Shown piece after piece: positions 1-8,612 of a stretch of 64,000 nt of DNA. Position 1 is the first letter of the stretch; each line of letters starts with the position of its first letter. This stretch comes from Thiotrichales bacterium (GTDB lineage: Bacteria > Pseudomonadota > Gammaproteobacteria > Thiomicrospirales > Thiomicrospiraceae). The DNA is taken from contig JAFGUG010000011.1 of assembly GCA_016938655.1 (NCBI GenBank), forward strand, positions 395,367 through 459,366. The letters are read 5' to 3'. The translations under genes and the position numbers were made by a program. The notes beneath the pieces were generated by a model that was given only the letters and a program-made list of their open reading frames with translations, was not told where the DNA came from and did not search any database.

Positions 1-1
1 C

Positions 2-172
2 GATGAATTTCCCGAGGCGGAAGGGGTGTTATGGCAACTCAATAAGTTGGAACAAACGAAAAACGACGCGACCTACGAGATAATCAGTTCGGCGTTTTGG
101 TTTGGAGCGTTAGAGGACGTCACTGAGTTTAAGGCGGAAACGCATGCCGATAAAATAGCAGACGAGGATTAA
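2..172 (+). CDS. C-terminal end of an unidentified protein (partial)
   Basis: An open frame enters from the left edge and ends at TAA 170-172, giving the last 56 residues of a protein (begins DEFPEAEGVLWQL, ends ADKIADED). The tail is acidic with a short aromatic stretch (SAFWFGAL). I recognise no domain. It could be a shadow frame, but it is followed by a gap of about 160 bases before serA and its codon use resembles that of its neighbours. Confidence 0.45.
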   Translation, partial: DEFPEAEGVLWQLNKLEQTKNDATYEIISSAFWFGALEDVTEFKAETHADKIADED

Positions 173-330
173 CGTTTCTTCTAAAGGTTAAACACTTTTT
201 AAAGTAAATAGGCAGTACGTCTTCAATTGCTTTCAAATATGCGGTATGGTTAGTTAAATTTTACGAAATCACGCCCCAAATCTTTGGAAGCAATGCGCCT
301 TTAGCGCGTTTAATCTTTAAGGCTCCCTAA

Positions 331-1506
331 ATGAAAACGATTCAAACCCTCAATGCCATCTCACCGATTGGGTTAGCCCAATTATCTACAGACAAATACC
401 TTGTTAACTCAGACATTACCAATCCCGATGCAATTTTAGTGCGCTCGGCGAATTTGCATGAGATGAGCATCGAACAGAATTTAATTGCCATTGGTCGCGC
501 GGGTGCAGGCGTGAATAATATTCCACTTGAACGCATGGCCGAGCACGGCGTGGCGGTGTTTAACGCCCCGGGTGCCAATGCCAATGCGGTGAAAGAGTTG
601 GTGATGGGGGCGCTGTTTATGGCCGCCAGAAACTTGTTTGCGGCGGCGGATTATGTGCGTGCTATTCAATGCCCAGAAACCGAACTGCAAAAACAGATAG
701 AGGGCGGTAAAAAAACTTTTGCCGGGTTTGAATTAACCGGCAAAAAAATAGGCGTGGTCGGTTTAGGAGTGATTGGTGTTCAAGTGGCCAATTCCGCTGT
801 TGGGTTGGGCATGGATGTGTACGGTTACGACCCGGTGATTTCGGTGCACAACGCTTGGCACTTAAATGCCGATGTGCATCAGTGTTTAACGTTTGACGAA
901 TTGATAACCCAATGCGACTTTATTACCTTTCATGTGCCTTTGATTGATGCCACCCGAAATATGCTCAATGAAAGCTACATACAGCAACTGAAACACGATG
1001 CGATTGTTATGAACTTTTCTCGAGATGGCGTCGTCGATGAAATGGCGATGCTAGCCGCGTTAGAAACCAATAGAGTCAAACTCTATGTGACCGATTTTCC
1101 AACGCTTGCCAATAAAAATCACCCAAAGGTTTTAGCCCTTCCTCATTTGGGTGCCTCTACCCAAGAAGCCGAAGATCAATCGGCAATTATGGTGATTAAG
1201 CAGCTCACCGATTTTATTGAGCATGGCATTGTAGTCAACTCGGTTAATTTACCAGAAGTGAAAGTCGCACATAAAACCGCCAACACCAGTCGCTTGGTGG
1301 TGGTAAACAGCAATACTGCCGGCATGCTCGCAAAAATCACCGATATCATTGGCCAGCATCAGCTGAATATTCAAGATTTAATCAACAAATCCCGAAATGG
1401 ATTAGCCTATACCTTAGTGGACATTGAAGGCGAGATTCCCCCAGAGCTTTTGAAGGCATTAAAAGAGCAAGCGGGTATTTTGTCAGTGCGTTTGTGTGAA
1501 GGGTAA
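331..1506 (+). CDS. serA: D-3-phosphoglycerate dehydrogenase
   Basis: Catalyses the NAD-dependent oxidation of 3-phosphoglycerate, the first step of serine biosynthesis, in the cytoplasm. The 391-residue protein has the split D-2-hydroxyacid dehydrogenase fold: substrate-domain motif GRAGAGVNNI near residue 55, Rossmann motif GVVGLGVIGVQVA near 140, catalytic Arg231 in NFSRDG and catalytic His272 in LPHLGAST. A C-terminal ACT domain (about 320-391) suggests serine feedback or oligomerisation. The catalytic Glu usual in the DVF-x-x-E loop is not obvious: the loop reads TDFPTLANKN. It stands alone, convergent with the minus-strand gene downstream. Confidence 0.9.
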   Translation: MKTIQTLNAISPIGLAQLSTDKYLVNSDITNPDAILVRSANLHEMSIEQNLIAIGRAGAGVNNIPLERMAEHGVAVFNAPGANANAVKELVMGALFMAARNLFAAADYVRAIQCPETELQKQIEGGKKTFAGFELTGKKIGVVGLGVIGVQVANSAVGLGMDVYGYDPVISVHNAWHLNADVHQCLTFDELITQCDFITFHVPLIDATRNMLNESYIQQLKHDAIVMNFSRDGVVDEMAMLAALETNRVKLYVTDFPTLANKNHPKVLALPHLGASTQEAEDQSAIMVIKQLTDFIEHGIVVNSVNLPEVKVAHKTANTSRLVVVNSNTAGMLAKITDIIGQHQLNIQDLINKSRNGLAYTLVDIEGEIPPELLKALKEQAGILSVRLCEG

Positions 1507-1524
1507 CAAAGGGATGGGGTTGGT

Positions 1525-1836
1525 TTAACCCAAACACGCTTTGCGTTCGGCCAGGCACTCAAATTCGCCCATTTCAAACTCCCGGCAAATCAAAGGTCGG
1601 TTTTCGTAGATGGTGCAACGCATACTCGCTCTGTCTAAAGCCGCACACCAGCCATCGTCTAGTCGTGCCATCACTTGGCTGCCCCAGTTATCGATTTCGA
1701 TAAATCGCTCGGGCACGCTCGTGTCGGTAATTAACATGACTTCTAATCTGCAACAACAAGCTTGGCAGGTATCACAGCTAACGTCTGGGTTTTCGGGGTT
1801 CGATTGAACGGCAATCGGAATGGTTTTGATACTCAA
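1525..1836 (-). CDS. YkgJ-family cysteine cluster protein
   Basis: A 103-residue cytoplasmic protein with the cysteine pattern of the YkgJ (CxxCxxCC) family: CDTCQACCC near residues 21-29, then C64, C73 and C84 (CTIYENRPLICREFEMGEFEC). The family is thought to bind iron-sulfur or zinc, and its role is not established. It is 18 bases from the end of serA on the opposite strand. A copy of the iterated palindrome lies between it and the gene upstream on the same strand. Confidence 0.75.
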   Translation of the reverse strand: MSIKTIPIAVQSNPENPDVSCDTCQACCCRLEVMLITDTSVPERFIEIDNWGSQVMARLDDGWCAALDRASMRCTIYENRPLICREFEMGEFECLAERKACLG

Positions 1837-1878
1837 TGTATTTATAAGTGTCTTAAACAGTGAGTCGGTTTGAAGTTA

Positions 1879-1888
1879 GCAGGCCTGC
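1879..1888. repeat. Iterated palindrome GCAGGCCTGC (intergenic)
   Basis: Exact 10-base palindrome in the 64-base gap between two minus-strand genes, with the frequent left flank GTTA. One of 16 exact copies in this window. Confidence 0.85.
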
Positions 1889-1900
1889 CCATTTTGGAAT

Positions 1901-2266
1901 TTATTTAGGTTCGTTTTCTGGATAAACGTCGTCCATTAACGCTTCGTCCGTTAATTCATCTTCCACTTCTTCCATTTCACGTTCTTCAAAGTGACGTGCT
2001 TCTGGGCGCGCAATCACTTCTAGATAAAACGAGGCTAAGCCATCGGTTTCCGCTTGACTGATGTGTTTGTTAACTTCCGTTACATGCACGGCTTTTGCAT
2101 TGTCTGCATCGGCACCAAAGCGACAATCAAACGCCCAAAAATCAGCGCCACTTGGTAAGGCACGACGACGTTCGCGTTTTAGGTATTTATTCACTTCGTG
2201 TTTAATGGCTTCAACTAGGCGTGGCGTAGCAATTTTTTCATGGGTTAAGCTAAATGTTTTTTTCAT
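1901..2266 (-). CDS. Small conserved protein, probably DUF6172
   Basis: A 121-residue protein with a basic N-terminal part (VNKYLKRERRRALP), a central conserved-looking segment (GADFWAFDCRFGADADNAKAVHVTEVNKHI) and a very acidic tail (EEREMEEVEDELTDEALMDDV). It resembles the DUF6172 family, which I recall rather than can test. There is no membrane segment or signal peptide. Function is unknown. The start is supported by the methionine at MKKTFSLTHEK, after an AAAA-rich leader with GAGAAAAAC. Confidence 0.65.
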   Translation of the reverse strand: MKKTFSLTHEKIATPRLVEAIKHEVNKYLKRERRRALPSGADFWAFDCRFGADADNAKAVHVTEVNKHISQAETDGLASFYLEVIARPEARHFEEREMEEVEDELTDEALMDDVYPENEPK

Positions 2267-2415
2267 GTTTTTCTCAAAAGGGGTTTTTAAATCGGTGCGC
2301 TAAAAATTAGATGCACATCATCTCATAGGCGGGCAATTTGTATCGAATTTGTTTACAACCTTAGGCAGTTTTAATCGATAGTTTGATGCGTTTTTCAAAG
2401 CTTGATTAGCCATAC

Positions 2416-3057
2416 TCAATGCGGTTCGATGTGATTGCTGGTGGTTAATAAATTAAGTGCCAATCCAATAAACACCACCCCGGCGACTCGGTTGATATAA
2501 AGCTGCGCTTTCTCTGATTGGTTAAGCCAAGTGCCAATTTTGCCGGCTAACAGAGAGAACACAATAAAAATCGAGAGACCCAGCGCTGCAAACACCGCGC
2601 CTAAAACAAACACTTGTCCTGCAATTGCACCGTTTTCGGGGGCGACAAATTGCGGTAAAAAAGCCAAAAAGAAAATAGAGACCTTAGGGTTGGTTATGTT
2701 CATAATGATGCCACGACGATACAACTGGCTGGCGCTTCGAGGTGGCAGTTTTTCGCCCTTAATTTTGGTTTTATGGGCGCTAAATGCTTGCCAAGCGAGG
2801 TAGATTAAATAGAGTGCCCCCACGGTTTTTAGAATCGTAAAGGCGATGTCAGAGGTTTGCAGTAAGGCAGCCACACCAAAAGCCACCGCCGAGGTATGAA
2901 AGATTAAACCCGTGACCAAACCGAGCGTGACCAAAATCCCCGTTTTACTCCCGTGAATGGCCGATTGGGTAATCACAAACAGGTTATCTGGACCGGGGGA
3001 GGCGATAAGGATAATGGACGCCAACATAAACGGAATCAGTGATTCAATCGGAATCAT
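2416..3057 (-). CDS. LysE/RhtB-family amino-acid exporter
   Basis: A 213-residue inner-membrane protein of the LysE translocator superfamily, which exports amino acids such as lysine, threonine or homoserine lactones. Seen here: about six hydrophobic segments, the N-terminal family signature ASPGPDNLFVITQSAIHGSKTGILVTLG, and the mid-protein NPKVSIFFLAFLPQFV. Length is normal for the RhtB branch. Substrate cannot be told from the sequence. It is monocistronic, divergent from the next plus-strand gene. Confidence 0.85.
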   Translation of the reverse strand: MIPIESLIPFMLASIILIASPGPDNLFVITQSAIHGSKTGILVTLGLVTGLIFHTSAVAFGVAALLQTSDIAFTILKTVGALYLIYLAWQAFSAHKTKIKGEKLPPRSASQLYRRGIIMNITNPKVSIFFLAFLPQFVAPENGAIAGQVFVLGAVFAALGLSIFIVFSLLAGKIGTWLNQSEKAQLYINRVAGVVFIGLALNLLTTSNHIEPH

Positions 3058-3275
3058 TTAAAGCCTCTTTTATTTTTGTTTAGCATTGTTCATCTATTCA
3101 CATTAAAGTTAAGACCGTTCGTTTTAAGTTGCGCCCTATGTTAAAACGGGTGCATCCTAGCGAGCATTTTGGCGGTCAATTTTACGCCTAAATTGAAAGC
3201 AAAACAGCTTTGTTTTTTATCGGTGTTCAATCGGTTAAAATAACGCCCATTCTTTTTAATGATGAGCAAATTAGT

Positions 3276-3833
3276 ATGGCCGGTTCTCTCTTTGACCAAC
3301 TTAAAAAATCCGGTTTGGTGGATGATAAAAAAGCCAAACAGATTCAGCGACAAAAACAGCAGCAATCCAAACAAAACAAAGCCAATAAGGCCAAAAAAGG
3401 CCAGGCTGTTGAGAGTGATGCCGCTAAATTAGCGGCACAAGCCGCAGCCGAAAAAGCCGAACGTGACCGCCAGTTAAACTTAGAGCGTCAACAAGAACAG
3501 CTTAAAAAAGCCCAGCAAGCCGAGTTGATTCAGATTATACAAACCCATCAATTGAAAGGGTTTGAAGGTGAGCAACCCTTTAATTTCGCCGATGACAACA
3601 AAGTCAAAACACTGAACGTGAATAAAAAAACTCATCAACAATTGGTAGCGGGGTTGGTTCGCGTAGCGCGTTTTAAGGATGGTTACGCACTGCTTCCTGA
3701 AGCGGCGGTTGAGAAAGTCGAACAGCGTGATGCGTCCGTGTTAATACCGTTAGAAGTCGTGGATGATTCGATTTCAGAAGAAGACAAAGCCTACTACGCC
3801 AAGTTTGAAATTCCGGATGATTTAGTCTGGTAA
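3276..3833 (+). CDS. DUF2058 family protein (YaiL-like)
   Basis: A 185-residue cytoplasmic protein matching the DUF2058/YaiL family, annotated as nucleoprotein or polynucleotide-associated. The N-terminus MAGSLFDQLKKSGLVDDKKAKQIQ is the family signature. A long Lys/Gln/Ala-rich charged helix follows (about 20-95), then a C-terminal globular part ending YYAKFEIPDDLVW. The ATG at 3276 is preferred over an upstream in-frame start at 3210 because the family begins at MAGSLFDQ. Precise function is unknown. Confidence 0.8.
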   Translation: MAGSLFDQLKKSGLVDDKKAKQIQRQKQQQSKQNKANKAKKGQAVESDAAKLAAQAAAEKAERDRQLNLERQQEQLKKAQQAELIQIIQTHQLKGFEGEQPFNFADDNKVKTLNVNKKTHQQLVAGLVRVARFKDGYALLPEAAVEKVEQRDASVLIPLEVVDDSISEEDKAYYAKFEIPDDLVW

Positions 3834-3854
3834 AACCAGTCTGTTGCCAATTCC

Positions 3855-3895
3855 AACCGTTTAAAAGTTAGCAGGCCTGCCGGTTTTAAACGGTT
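3855..3895. terminator. Hairpin with GCAGGCCTGC at its apex, probable terminator
   Basis: The arms AACCGTTTAAAA (3855-3866) and TTTTAAACGGTT (3884-3895) are perfectly complementary and enclose the iterated palindrome at 3871-3880. It begins 22 bases after the YaiL-like stop codon and is followed by a T-rich run (TTTATTTTC). It could act as a rho-independent terminator or as a REP-type element. Confidence 0.6.
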
Positions 3896-4151
3896 TATTT
3901 TCTATTCATAAGCGTATTTTTTAAAGATAGGTGTGAATGAAAAAACCGTGTTTTTCACTTTCTTTTACGCTAGTTAATACGTTTGAGTTAATGCGTTTAT
4001 ATTCTTCTATCCCACTCTTTTAAAGACCTTTATTCCTAATCTTTTAAAATCGCTTAAATATTTTTAGTCCCCCCCAAATATTTTCTTGGCTATTCCTGCT
4101 TTCAAGGCGGTTTGAGTGGTGTAGTATGGTTAAAATTTTTGTTATTTGTTG

Positions 4152-4178
4152 GCGGTGCTTAAGGTGTATTGGCACCGC
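4152..4178. promoter_or_regulatory. Inverted repeat in the frmA leader
   Basis: GCGGTGC (4152-4158) and GCACCGC (4172-4178) form a 7-bp inverted repeat with a 13-base spacer, ending 37 bases before the frmA start codon. Its position suits an operator or leader hairpin for the formaldehyde operon. The regulator is not in the window. Confidence 0.35.
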
Positions 4179-4215
4179 TGAACTGAACGCCGATTTAATC
4201 CAGAGGTATTGATTC

Positions 4216-5325
4216 ATGAAATGTAAAGCCGCCGTTGCATGGGCCCCAAAACAGCCTTTAGAAATAGAAGAAGTGGAAGTTGAAGGTCCGAAAGAGGGTG
4301 AGGTGTTATTGAAAGTCATCGCTTCTGGGGTCTGTCATACTGATGCGTTTACATTATCTGGGGATGACCCCGAGGGCGTATTCCCTGCGATACTAGGCCA
4401 CGAAGGGGGCTGTGAAGTCCTGGAGTGCGGACCAGGTGTGAAAGATTTAAAACCGGGCGACCATGTGATTCCACTTTATATTCCCGAATGTGGCGAGTGT
4501 GAGTATTGCAACTCAACCAAAAGTAACCTCTGTCAGTCGATTGCCAGTACCGTTTGGACCGGTTATATGCCAGATGGCACCCGTCGTTTTTCACAAAATG
4601 GCAAGCCGATTTACCACTATATGGGCTGTTCAACTTTCTCTGAATATACGGTTGTCCCTGAGATTGCCTTGGCCAAAATCAATAAAGCCGCGCCGCTGGA
4701 TAAGGTCTGTTTGTTGGGTTGTGGGGTCACTACGGGAATTGGTGCCGTGTTAAATACCGCTAAGGTCGAACCAGGTTCTACTGTGGCGGTATTTGGATTA
4801 GGCGGCATTGGTTTGTCATGTATTCAAGGGGCGGTGATGGCCAAAGCGTCACGTATTATTGCGGTGGATATTAACCCAAGTAAGTGGGAGATGGCCAAAG
4901 CGTTGGGCGCAACCGATTTTGTAAACCCGAAAGAGGTGGGCGGAAAAGTCAGTGAATACATTGCCGAGATGACCAAAGGCGGCGTGGACTATTCGTTTGA
5001 GTGTATTGGGAATGTCGACGTGATGCGTGATGCGTTAGAGTGCACCCGAATGGGTTGGGGCGTTTCAACCGTGATTGGTGTAGCTGGCGCAGGCCAAGAA
5101 ATTAAAACCCGTCCGTTTAACCTAGTGGTTGGTCGAACTTGGAAAGGCAGTGCTTTTGGCGGCGTAAAAGGCCGCACCGAACTGCCTGGGTATGTGGATC
5201 GTTACATGAATGGCGAAATCGAATTGGATTCCATGGTCACGCATACGATGTGCTTAGAAGACATTAACAAAGCGTTTGATTTAATGCACAGCGGCGAGAG
5301 TATTCGCTCTGTGATTATTTTTTAA
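4216..5325 (+). CDS. frmA: S-(hydroxymethyl)glutathione dehydrogenase / class III alcohol dehydrogenase
   Basis: Oxidises the spontaneous adduct of formaldehyde and glutathione to S-formylglutathione with NAD; it also acts as S-nitrosoglutathione reductase. The 369-residue zinc enzyme shows the catalytic zinc ligands ([13 protein letters not shown] and GHEGGCEV), the structural-zinc cluster [15 protein letters not shown], and the NAD motif [15 protein letters not shown]. Length is exactly that of the class III family. fghA starts 18 bases after its stop, so the two genes are one formaldehyde-detoxification operon. Confidence 0.95.
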   Translation: MKCKAAVAWAPKQPLEIEEVEVEGPKEGEVLLKVIASGVCHTDAFTLSGDDPEGVFPAILGHEGGCEVLECGPGVKDLKPGDHVIPLYIPECGECEYCNSTKSNLCQSIASTVWTGYMPDGTRRFSQNGKPIYHYMGCSTFSEYTVVPEIALAKINKAAPLDKVCLLGCGVTTGIGAVLNTAKVEPGSTVAVFGLGGIGLSCIQGAVMAKASRIIAVDINPSKWEMAKALGATDFVNPKEVGGKVSEYIAEMTKGGVDYSFECIGNVDVMRDALECTRMGWGVSTVIGVAGAGQEIKTRPFNLVVGRTWKGSAFGGVKGRTELPGYVDRYMNGEIELDSMVTHTMCLEDINKAFDLMHSGESIRSVIIF

Positions 5326-5343
5326 CCCACTGGGATGGTCAGC

Positions 5344-6204
5344 ATGAGTCAAACGATAAAACAGATTGAATCCATCAAAGAGTTTGGTGGTTTTTTGAAT
5401 CGTTACACCCACGATTCCGAAGTATGCAACTGCCAAATGACCTTTTCGGTTTACTTGCCACCCCAAACTGAAACACAGGCGGTGCCGGCGCTGTATTGGT
5501 TGTCGGGATTAACTTGTACCGATGATAATGTGCGGGTTAAGGCCGGTGCGCAACGCTACGCGGCGGAGCACGGTATTGCACTGATTATGCCGGACACCAG
5601 TCCGCGTGGTGAGCAAGTACCCGATGAAGAAGCACGTTACGATTTAGGCAAGGGCGCGGGGTTTTATGTGAATGCCACCCAAGCCCCTTGGGGTAAACAC
5701 TACCAAATGTACGATTACGTCACCACGGAATTGCCCGCTTTAATTGAAGCAAACTTGCCGGTGATTGCGGGTTTAAAATCGATTAGCGGTCACTCCATGG
5801 GCGGCCACGGTGCGTTGATTTGTGCGCTTAAAAATCCACAAGCGTTTCAGTCGGTGTCGGCGTTTTCACCGATTTGTCACCCGATGAATTGCGGTTGGGG
5901 GCAAGGGTGTTTTTCTGCTTATTTGGGAGCCGATGAGAACACATGGGAGCAGTATGATGCGGTTAAATTGATTGAAGCGGGGGCGAATTGTTCGGGGATT
6001 TTGATTGATCAAGGCACCGCCGATGAATTTTTAACCGAAGGTCAGTTGCACCCAGAAAGTTTACAGCAGGCCTGTGAACGTGCAGGTATTCCATTGCAGT
6101 TAAGGCTGCAAGACGGCTATGACCACAGCTACCACTTTATCGCCAGTTTTATTGGTGAGCACATTGCGTATCACTCCAAAGCACTAAAACAAAAAACCGC
6201 TTAA
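5344..6204 (+). CDS. fghA: S-formylglutathione hydrolase
   Basis: Hydrolyses S-formylglutathione to formate and glutathione, completing the pathway begun by FrmA. An esterase-D-type alpha/beta hydrolase of 286 residues: nucleophile serine in GHSMGGHGAL, the oxyanion-side motif WLSGLTCTDDN, a catalytic Asp in DQGTADEFL, and His in GYDHSYHFIASFI. The ATG at 5344 (MSQTIKQIE) is preferred because GGGATGG lies at a proper distance; an in-frame ATG at 5335 is the alternative. It is co-transcribed with frmA. Confidence 0.93.
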   Translation: MSQTIKQIESIKEFGGFLNRYTHDSEVCNCQMTFSVYLPPQTETQAVPALYWLSGLTCTDDNVRVKAGAQRYAAEHGIALIMPDTSPRGEQVPDEEARYDLGKGAGFYVNATQAPWGKHYQMYDYVTTELPALIEANLPVIAGLKSISGHSMGGHGALICALKNPQAFQSVSAFSPICHPMNCGWGQGCFSAYLGADENTWEQYDAVKLIEAGANCSGILIDQGTADEFLTEGQLHPESLQQACERAGIPLQLRLQDGYDHSYHFIASFIGEHIAYHSKALKQKTA

Positions 6205-6267
6205 TTTGGGTCAGTATTATCTCCAGGTTAGCAATGCCATTGCCTATCAGGGGTTTCAGGTCATAAA

Positions 6268-6291
6268 AAAACCAGCAGGCCTGCTGGTTTT
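6268..6291. terminator. Terminator hairpin built on the iterated palindrome
   Basis: A perfect 24-base palindrome with GCAGGCCTGC at its centre, preceded by a run of A and followed by TTTT. It lies between the convergent genes fghA and djlA, so it probably terminates both. Confidence 0.75.
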
Positions 6292-6356
6292 ATCTTGTTT
6301 TCAACCTGTTGTGGATTTTGTTGATTAGCAAAAACGCGCTTGTTTATTCACCTCGT

Positions 6357-7181
6357 TTACTCACCACGGCGGCGTTTAATCTCTTCAAATGCAGCATTGA
6401 TATTTTGCATCTGTTCGGTGGCCTGCTGAATCTTTTCGTCATCCATGCCTTGGCCGTGCATAAAGTCTGGATGATTCTGTTTAACCAGTTTGCGATAGGC
6501 TTTTTTGATGGTGGAAAAATCATCCGACTCCTGACAGCCCAATATTTCATAAGGGTTGGTGTTTTGAAAGGTGCTTTCATAAGAGCCGGCAGAGGCGCCG
6601 CGGACTTGCTCAATGTAGTTTTTAACCTCTTCAGTGGAGAACTCAAACAGTTCGCCAATTTCATAAATCAAATCTGAGGTTTGATCTGATAAGCCGTCTA
6701 GTGAAGCAAATGAGATCAGTTGCAGCAATGCACCACGGCGTACCTCAACCCCCGCTTGTGCGAGTGATTGGCAGTAATAAGAAGTTGGGTTGTCGTCTTT
6801 TTTAGCTTGGTTGGCAAGCGCAAACAGTTTCTTTTTGGTGGCTTCCACAATCGGTTTTGGCAGGCCTGCTTGTAACATGGCGTGCGCAATCGACTTAATG
6901 GTGTCGCTCATAAATTCAATTTCTAAGCGGCTAATTTGACCGTCACTTTTGGCGACTTTGGCCATTAACGCAATAATCTCTTCAGGCACACTCAAACGTG
7001 ATTTAGAGTATTGATTGCTGGTAAAGTTTTTGTATGCCTCGTCAAAACTCTCGCTGTTTTTCACCGATTTATAAGCGTCCACACCAATGTCCACGGTTTT
7101 ACGTGAGCCTTTGAATAGCAGGTGGATGATCTTTAAAAAGATAAAAACAAAAATTAATAGGACGCCTTTAATAAATCGCAA
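6357..7181 (-). CDS. djlA: Membrane-anchored J-domain co-chaperone
   Basis: A DjlA-type partner of DnaK. The 274 residues hold an N-terminal membrane anchor (about 4-24, ILIFVFIF-like), a central TerB-like helical domain (about 65-185) and a C-terminal J-domain (about 209-274) with the essential HPD at 237-239. The order anchor-TerB-J is that of DjlA, which is inserted in the inner membrane with its J-domain in the cytoplasm. The gene carries an exact intragenic GCAGGCCTGC at 6860-6869. It is transcribed away from ppiC by a short gap. Confidence 0.88.
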   Translation of the reverse strand: MRFIKGVLLIFVFIFLKIIHLLFKGSRKTVDIGVDAYKSVKNSESFDEAYKNFTSNQYSKSRLSVPEEIIALMAKVAKSDGQISRLEIEFMSDTIKSIAHAMLQAGLPKPIVEATKKKLFALANQAKKDDNPTSYYCQSLAQAGVEVRRGALLQLISFASLDGLSDQTSDLIYEIGELFEFSTEEVKNYIEQVRGASAGSYESTFQNTNPYEILGCQESDDFSTIKKAYRKLVKQNHPDFMHGQGMDDEKIQQATEQMQNINAAFEEIKRRRGE

Positions 7182-7246
7182 CGTGGTTCAGCCTGTTTTG
7201 TAAAAGATAAAAATGAATGGGTGCAAGTTTACCGGATTTTAATGGG

Positions 7247-7525
7247 TTAAGTGCGATAGATGGTCTCAATTAAGTGAAAACCAAACTGGGTTTTGATGGG
7301 CCCATGCACAGTAAGAACGGGCAAATTAAAGACCACTTTATCAAACGCTTTAACCATTTTACCCGGTGGAAACTCGCCTAAATTACCGCCCTGTTTTTTA
7401 GACGGGCACAAGGAGTGTTTTTTGGCTAGGGTCGCAAAGTCGGCACCTTTGGCGAGTTGTTGTTTAAGCTTTTCGGCTTCGTCTTTGGTTTTAACTAAAA
7501 TGTGGCGGGCGCAAGCGGTTGGCAT
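7247..7525 (-). CDS. ppiC: Parvulin-type peptidyl-prolyl cis-trans isomerase
   Basis: A single-domain, 92-residue parvulin that catalyses proline isomerisation in the cytoplasm. It shows [15 protein letters not shown] at the N-terminus, the [24 protein letters not shown] core and the closing [12 protein letters not shown], all characteristic of PpiC. There is no signal peptide. Length is the normal E. coli PpiC length. It stands 65 bases upstream of djlA on the same strand, and the two chaperone genes may be co-expressed. Confidence 0.92.
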   Translation of the reverse strand: MPTACARHILVKTKDEAEKLKQQLAKGADFATLAKKHSLCPSKKQGGNLGEFPPGKMVKAFDKVVFNLPVLTVHGPIKTQFGFHLIETIYRT

Positions 7526-7711
7526 GGTTCGGTACTCGTCATGATTAGAATGATTACTGGGCTAATCATAAGGTTAAAAGGTTGGTTTTAAAAGAGTGGC
7601 TAAAATAGCGCACCTGATAAAGGTGGCGATTTTAGGGTGACTAATCTCACGTTAGATGATGGTTTTGAATGAGCGTGAACAGGATCGTTTAGTGTGATGT
7701 GTTTGAACGAC

Positions 7712-8293
7712 TCACTTTATTTGCAGTATCACGTAGAACAGAATGACGAAATTAACGAGGATGGTTATCCATAATATCGTCTTAAAAGGGTGTTTTCTTG
7801 ATTTGTGTCGTAAGATTTCTTGAGCCAATAGGGCACCTGGCCAACCTCCCATAAGGGATAAAAAGTGCAGTGCTCTTTCAGGTACTCTTCTGCTTTGATC
7901 CATCGCTGATTGTTTATCGAACTGATAAATTTTATAGGTGACGAAGCTTAAAAAACTGTACATCCCTAAAATCAAAGCGCCACTCTCTAGAGGTAATTTA
8001 GTTACGACCACCACGGAGTACAAAATAAAAACAATCACACAAAAGATAGAAATTGTTCGGGCATTGGACGTGGTTGGCGCTTTATCGATGCGTCTTAAAA
8101 CCCTGTCTGCAAACACTCTGCCTCGATGATCTCTTGAAATGATAAAGGATACTTCTTCATCTGGTTGAGGGATGGCGCTGCGATTTTTAAATCCGCTGAC
8201 ATGAACAAATAGATCGCTTTTATTGTCGATCGATTTTATAAAGCCAAAGCCTTTGTCTTCGTGCCAAATTTTGATGTGTCCCTTGTATCGCAT
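7712..8293 (-). CDS. Cold-shock domain / DUF1294 membrane protein
   Basis: A 193-residue fusion. Residues 1-65 form a cold-shock domain with RNP1-like GFGFI and RNP2-like LFVHVS. After a linker come about four hydrophobic segments of the DUF1294 domain, with its signature LHFLSLMGGWPGALLAQEILRHKSRKHPF (nucleic-acid-binding domain joined to a small membrane domain). The pairing is common in Gammaproteobacteria. Its role is unknown; RNA binding near the membrane is inferred. Confidence 0.85.
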   Translation of the reverse strand: MRYKGHIKIWHEDKGFGFIKSIDNKSDLFVHVSGFKNRSAIPQPDEEVSFIISRDHRGRVFADRVLRRIDKAPTTSNARTISIFCVIVFILYSVVVVTKLPLESGALILGMYSFLSFVTYKIYQFDKQSAMDQSRRVPERALHFLSLMGGWPGALLAQEILRHKSRKHPFKTILWITILVNFVILFYVILQIK

Positions 8294-8528
8294 TTTTACA
8301 CGTCCGCTTAGGTTGTTTTCTGAGAAACTTACTCTAAAATTAAATGCCCTTATTTATTTTAGCATTTATACTTATTTTATAAGTCGGAATATTAAAAACA
8401 AATATTTTTAATATGCAATTTCAGGGACGCTTTTAATTAGCGACAAATAATTAAACAGGCACAGACAACCCTAGCGATGAAATTGGAGTTTAAGAATCTT
8501 TCTTAAAGATAAGAATGGGTAAAATTAA

Positions 8529-8537
8529 TGCTATAAT
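8529..8537 (+). promoter_or_regulatory. Extended -10 promoter element of glnS
   Basis: TGCTATAAT is a consensus sigma-70 extended -10, 76 bases before the glnS start codon. No good -35 hexamer is visible, which is tolerated with the TGn extension. The same nonamer precedes mutL. Confidence 0.5.
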
Positions 8538-8556
8538 TTCCCCTATTTATTTTTCA

Positions 8557-8566
8557 GCAGGCCTGC
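8557..8566. repeat. Iterated palindrome GCAGGCCTGC in the glnS leader
   Basis: Exact copy (AGCAGGCCTGCT as a 12-mer) between the putative glnS -10 element and start codon, one of the few copies upstream of a gene. If it binds a protein or forms a hairpin it could affect glnS expression. Confidence 0.8.
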
Positions 8567-8612
8567 TTGTTTTCAGGCTTGTTCACTCCGTATTCAACAG
8601 GTTTTTTAGTCG

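Larger units (their letters stand above)
3834..4215 (+). other. Intergenic region upstream of frmA
   Basis: A gene-free, AT-rich stretch of 382 bases. It holds the palindrome-containing hairpin at 3855-3895, runs of pyrimidines around 3950-4080, and an inverted repeat at 4152-4178 just ahead of frmA. No convincing ORF or RNA gene was seen. Confidence 0.6.
8294..8612 (+). other. Intergenic region upstream of glnS
   Basis: A gene-free stretch of 319 bases between divergent genes. It contains AT-rich DNA (8340-8420), an extended -10 element at 8529-8537 and an exact GCAGGCCTGC at 8557-8566 that would fall in the glnS leader. No RNA gene was recognised. Confidence 0.6.

Noticed and set aside
3141..3374. 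Minus-strand open frame of 77 codons at the start of the YaiL-like gene
   Set aside because: It overlaps the well-supported DUF2058 start and has no family resemblance.
6309..6677. Plus-strand open frame of 122 codons over the end of djlA
   Set aside because: It overlaps the J-domain coding region with its HPD motif on the other strand, and has no recognisable domain or ribosome-binding site.
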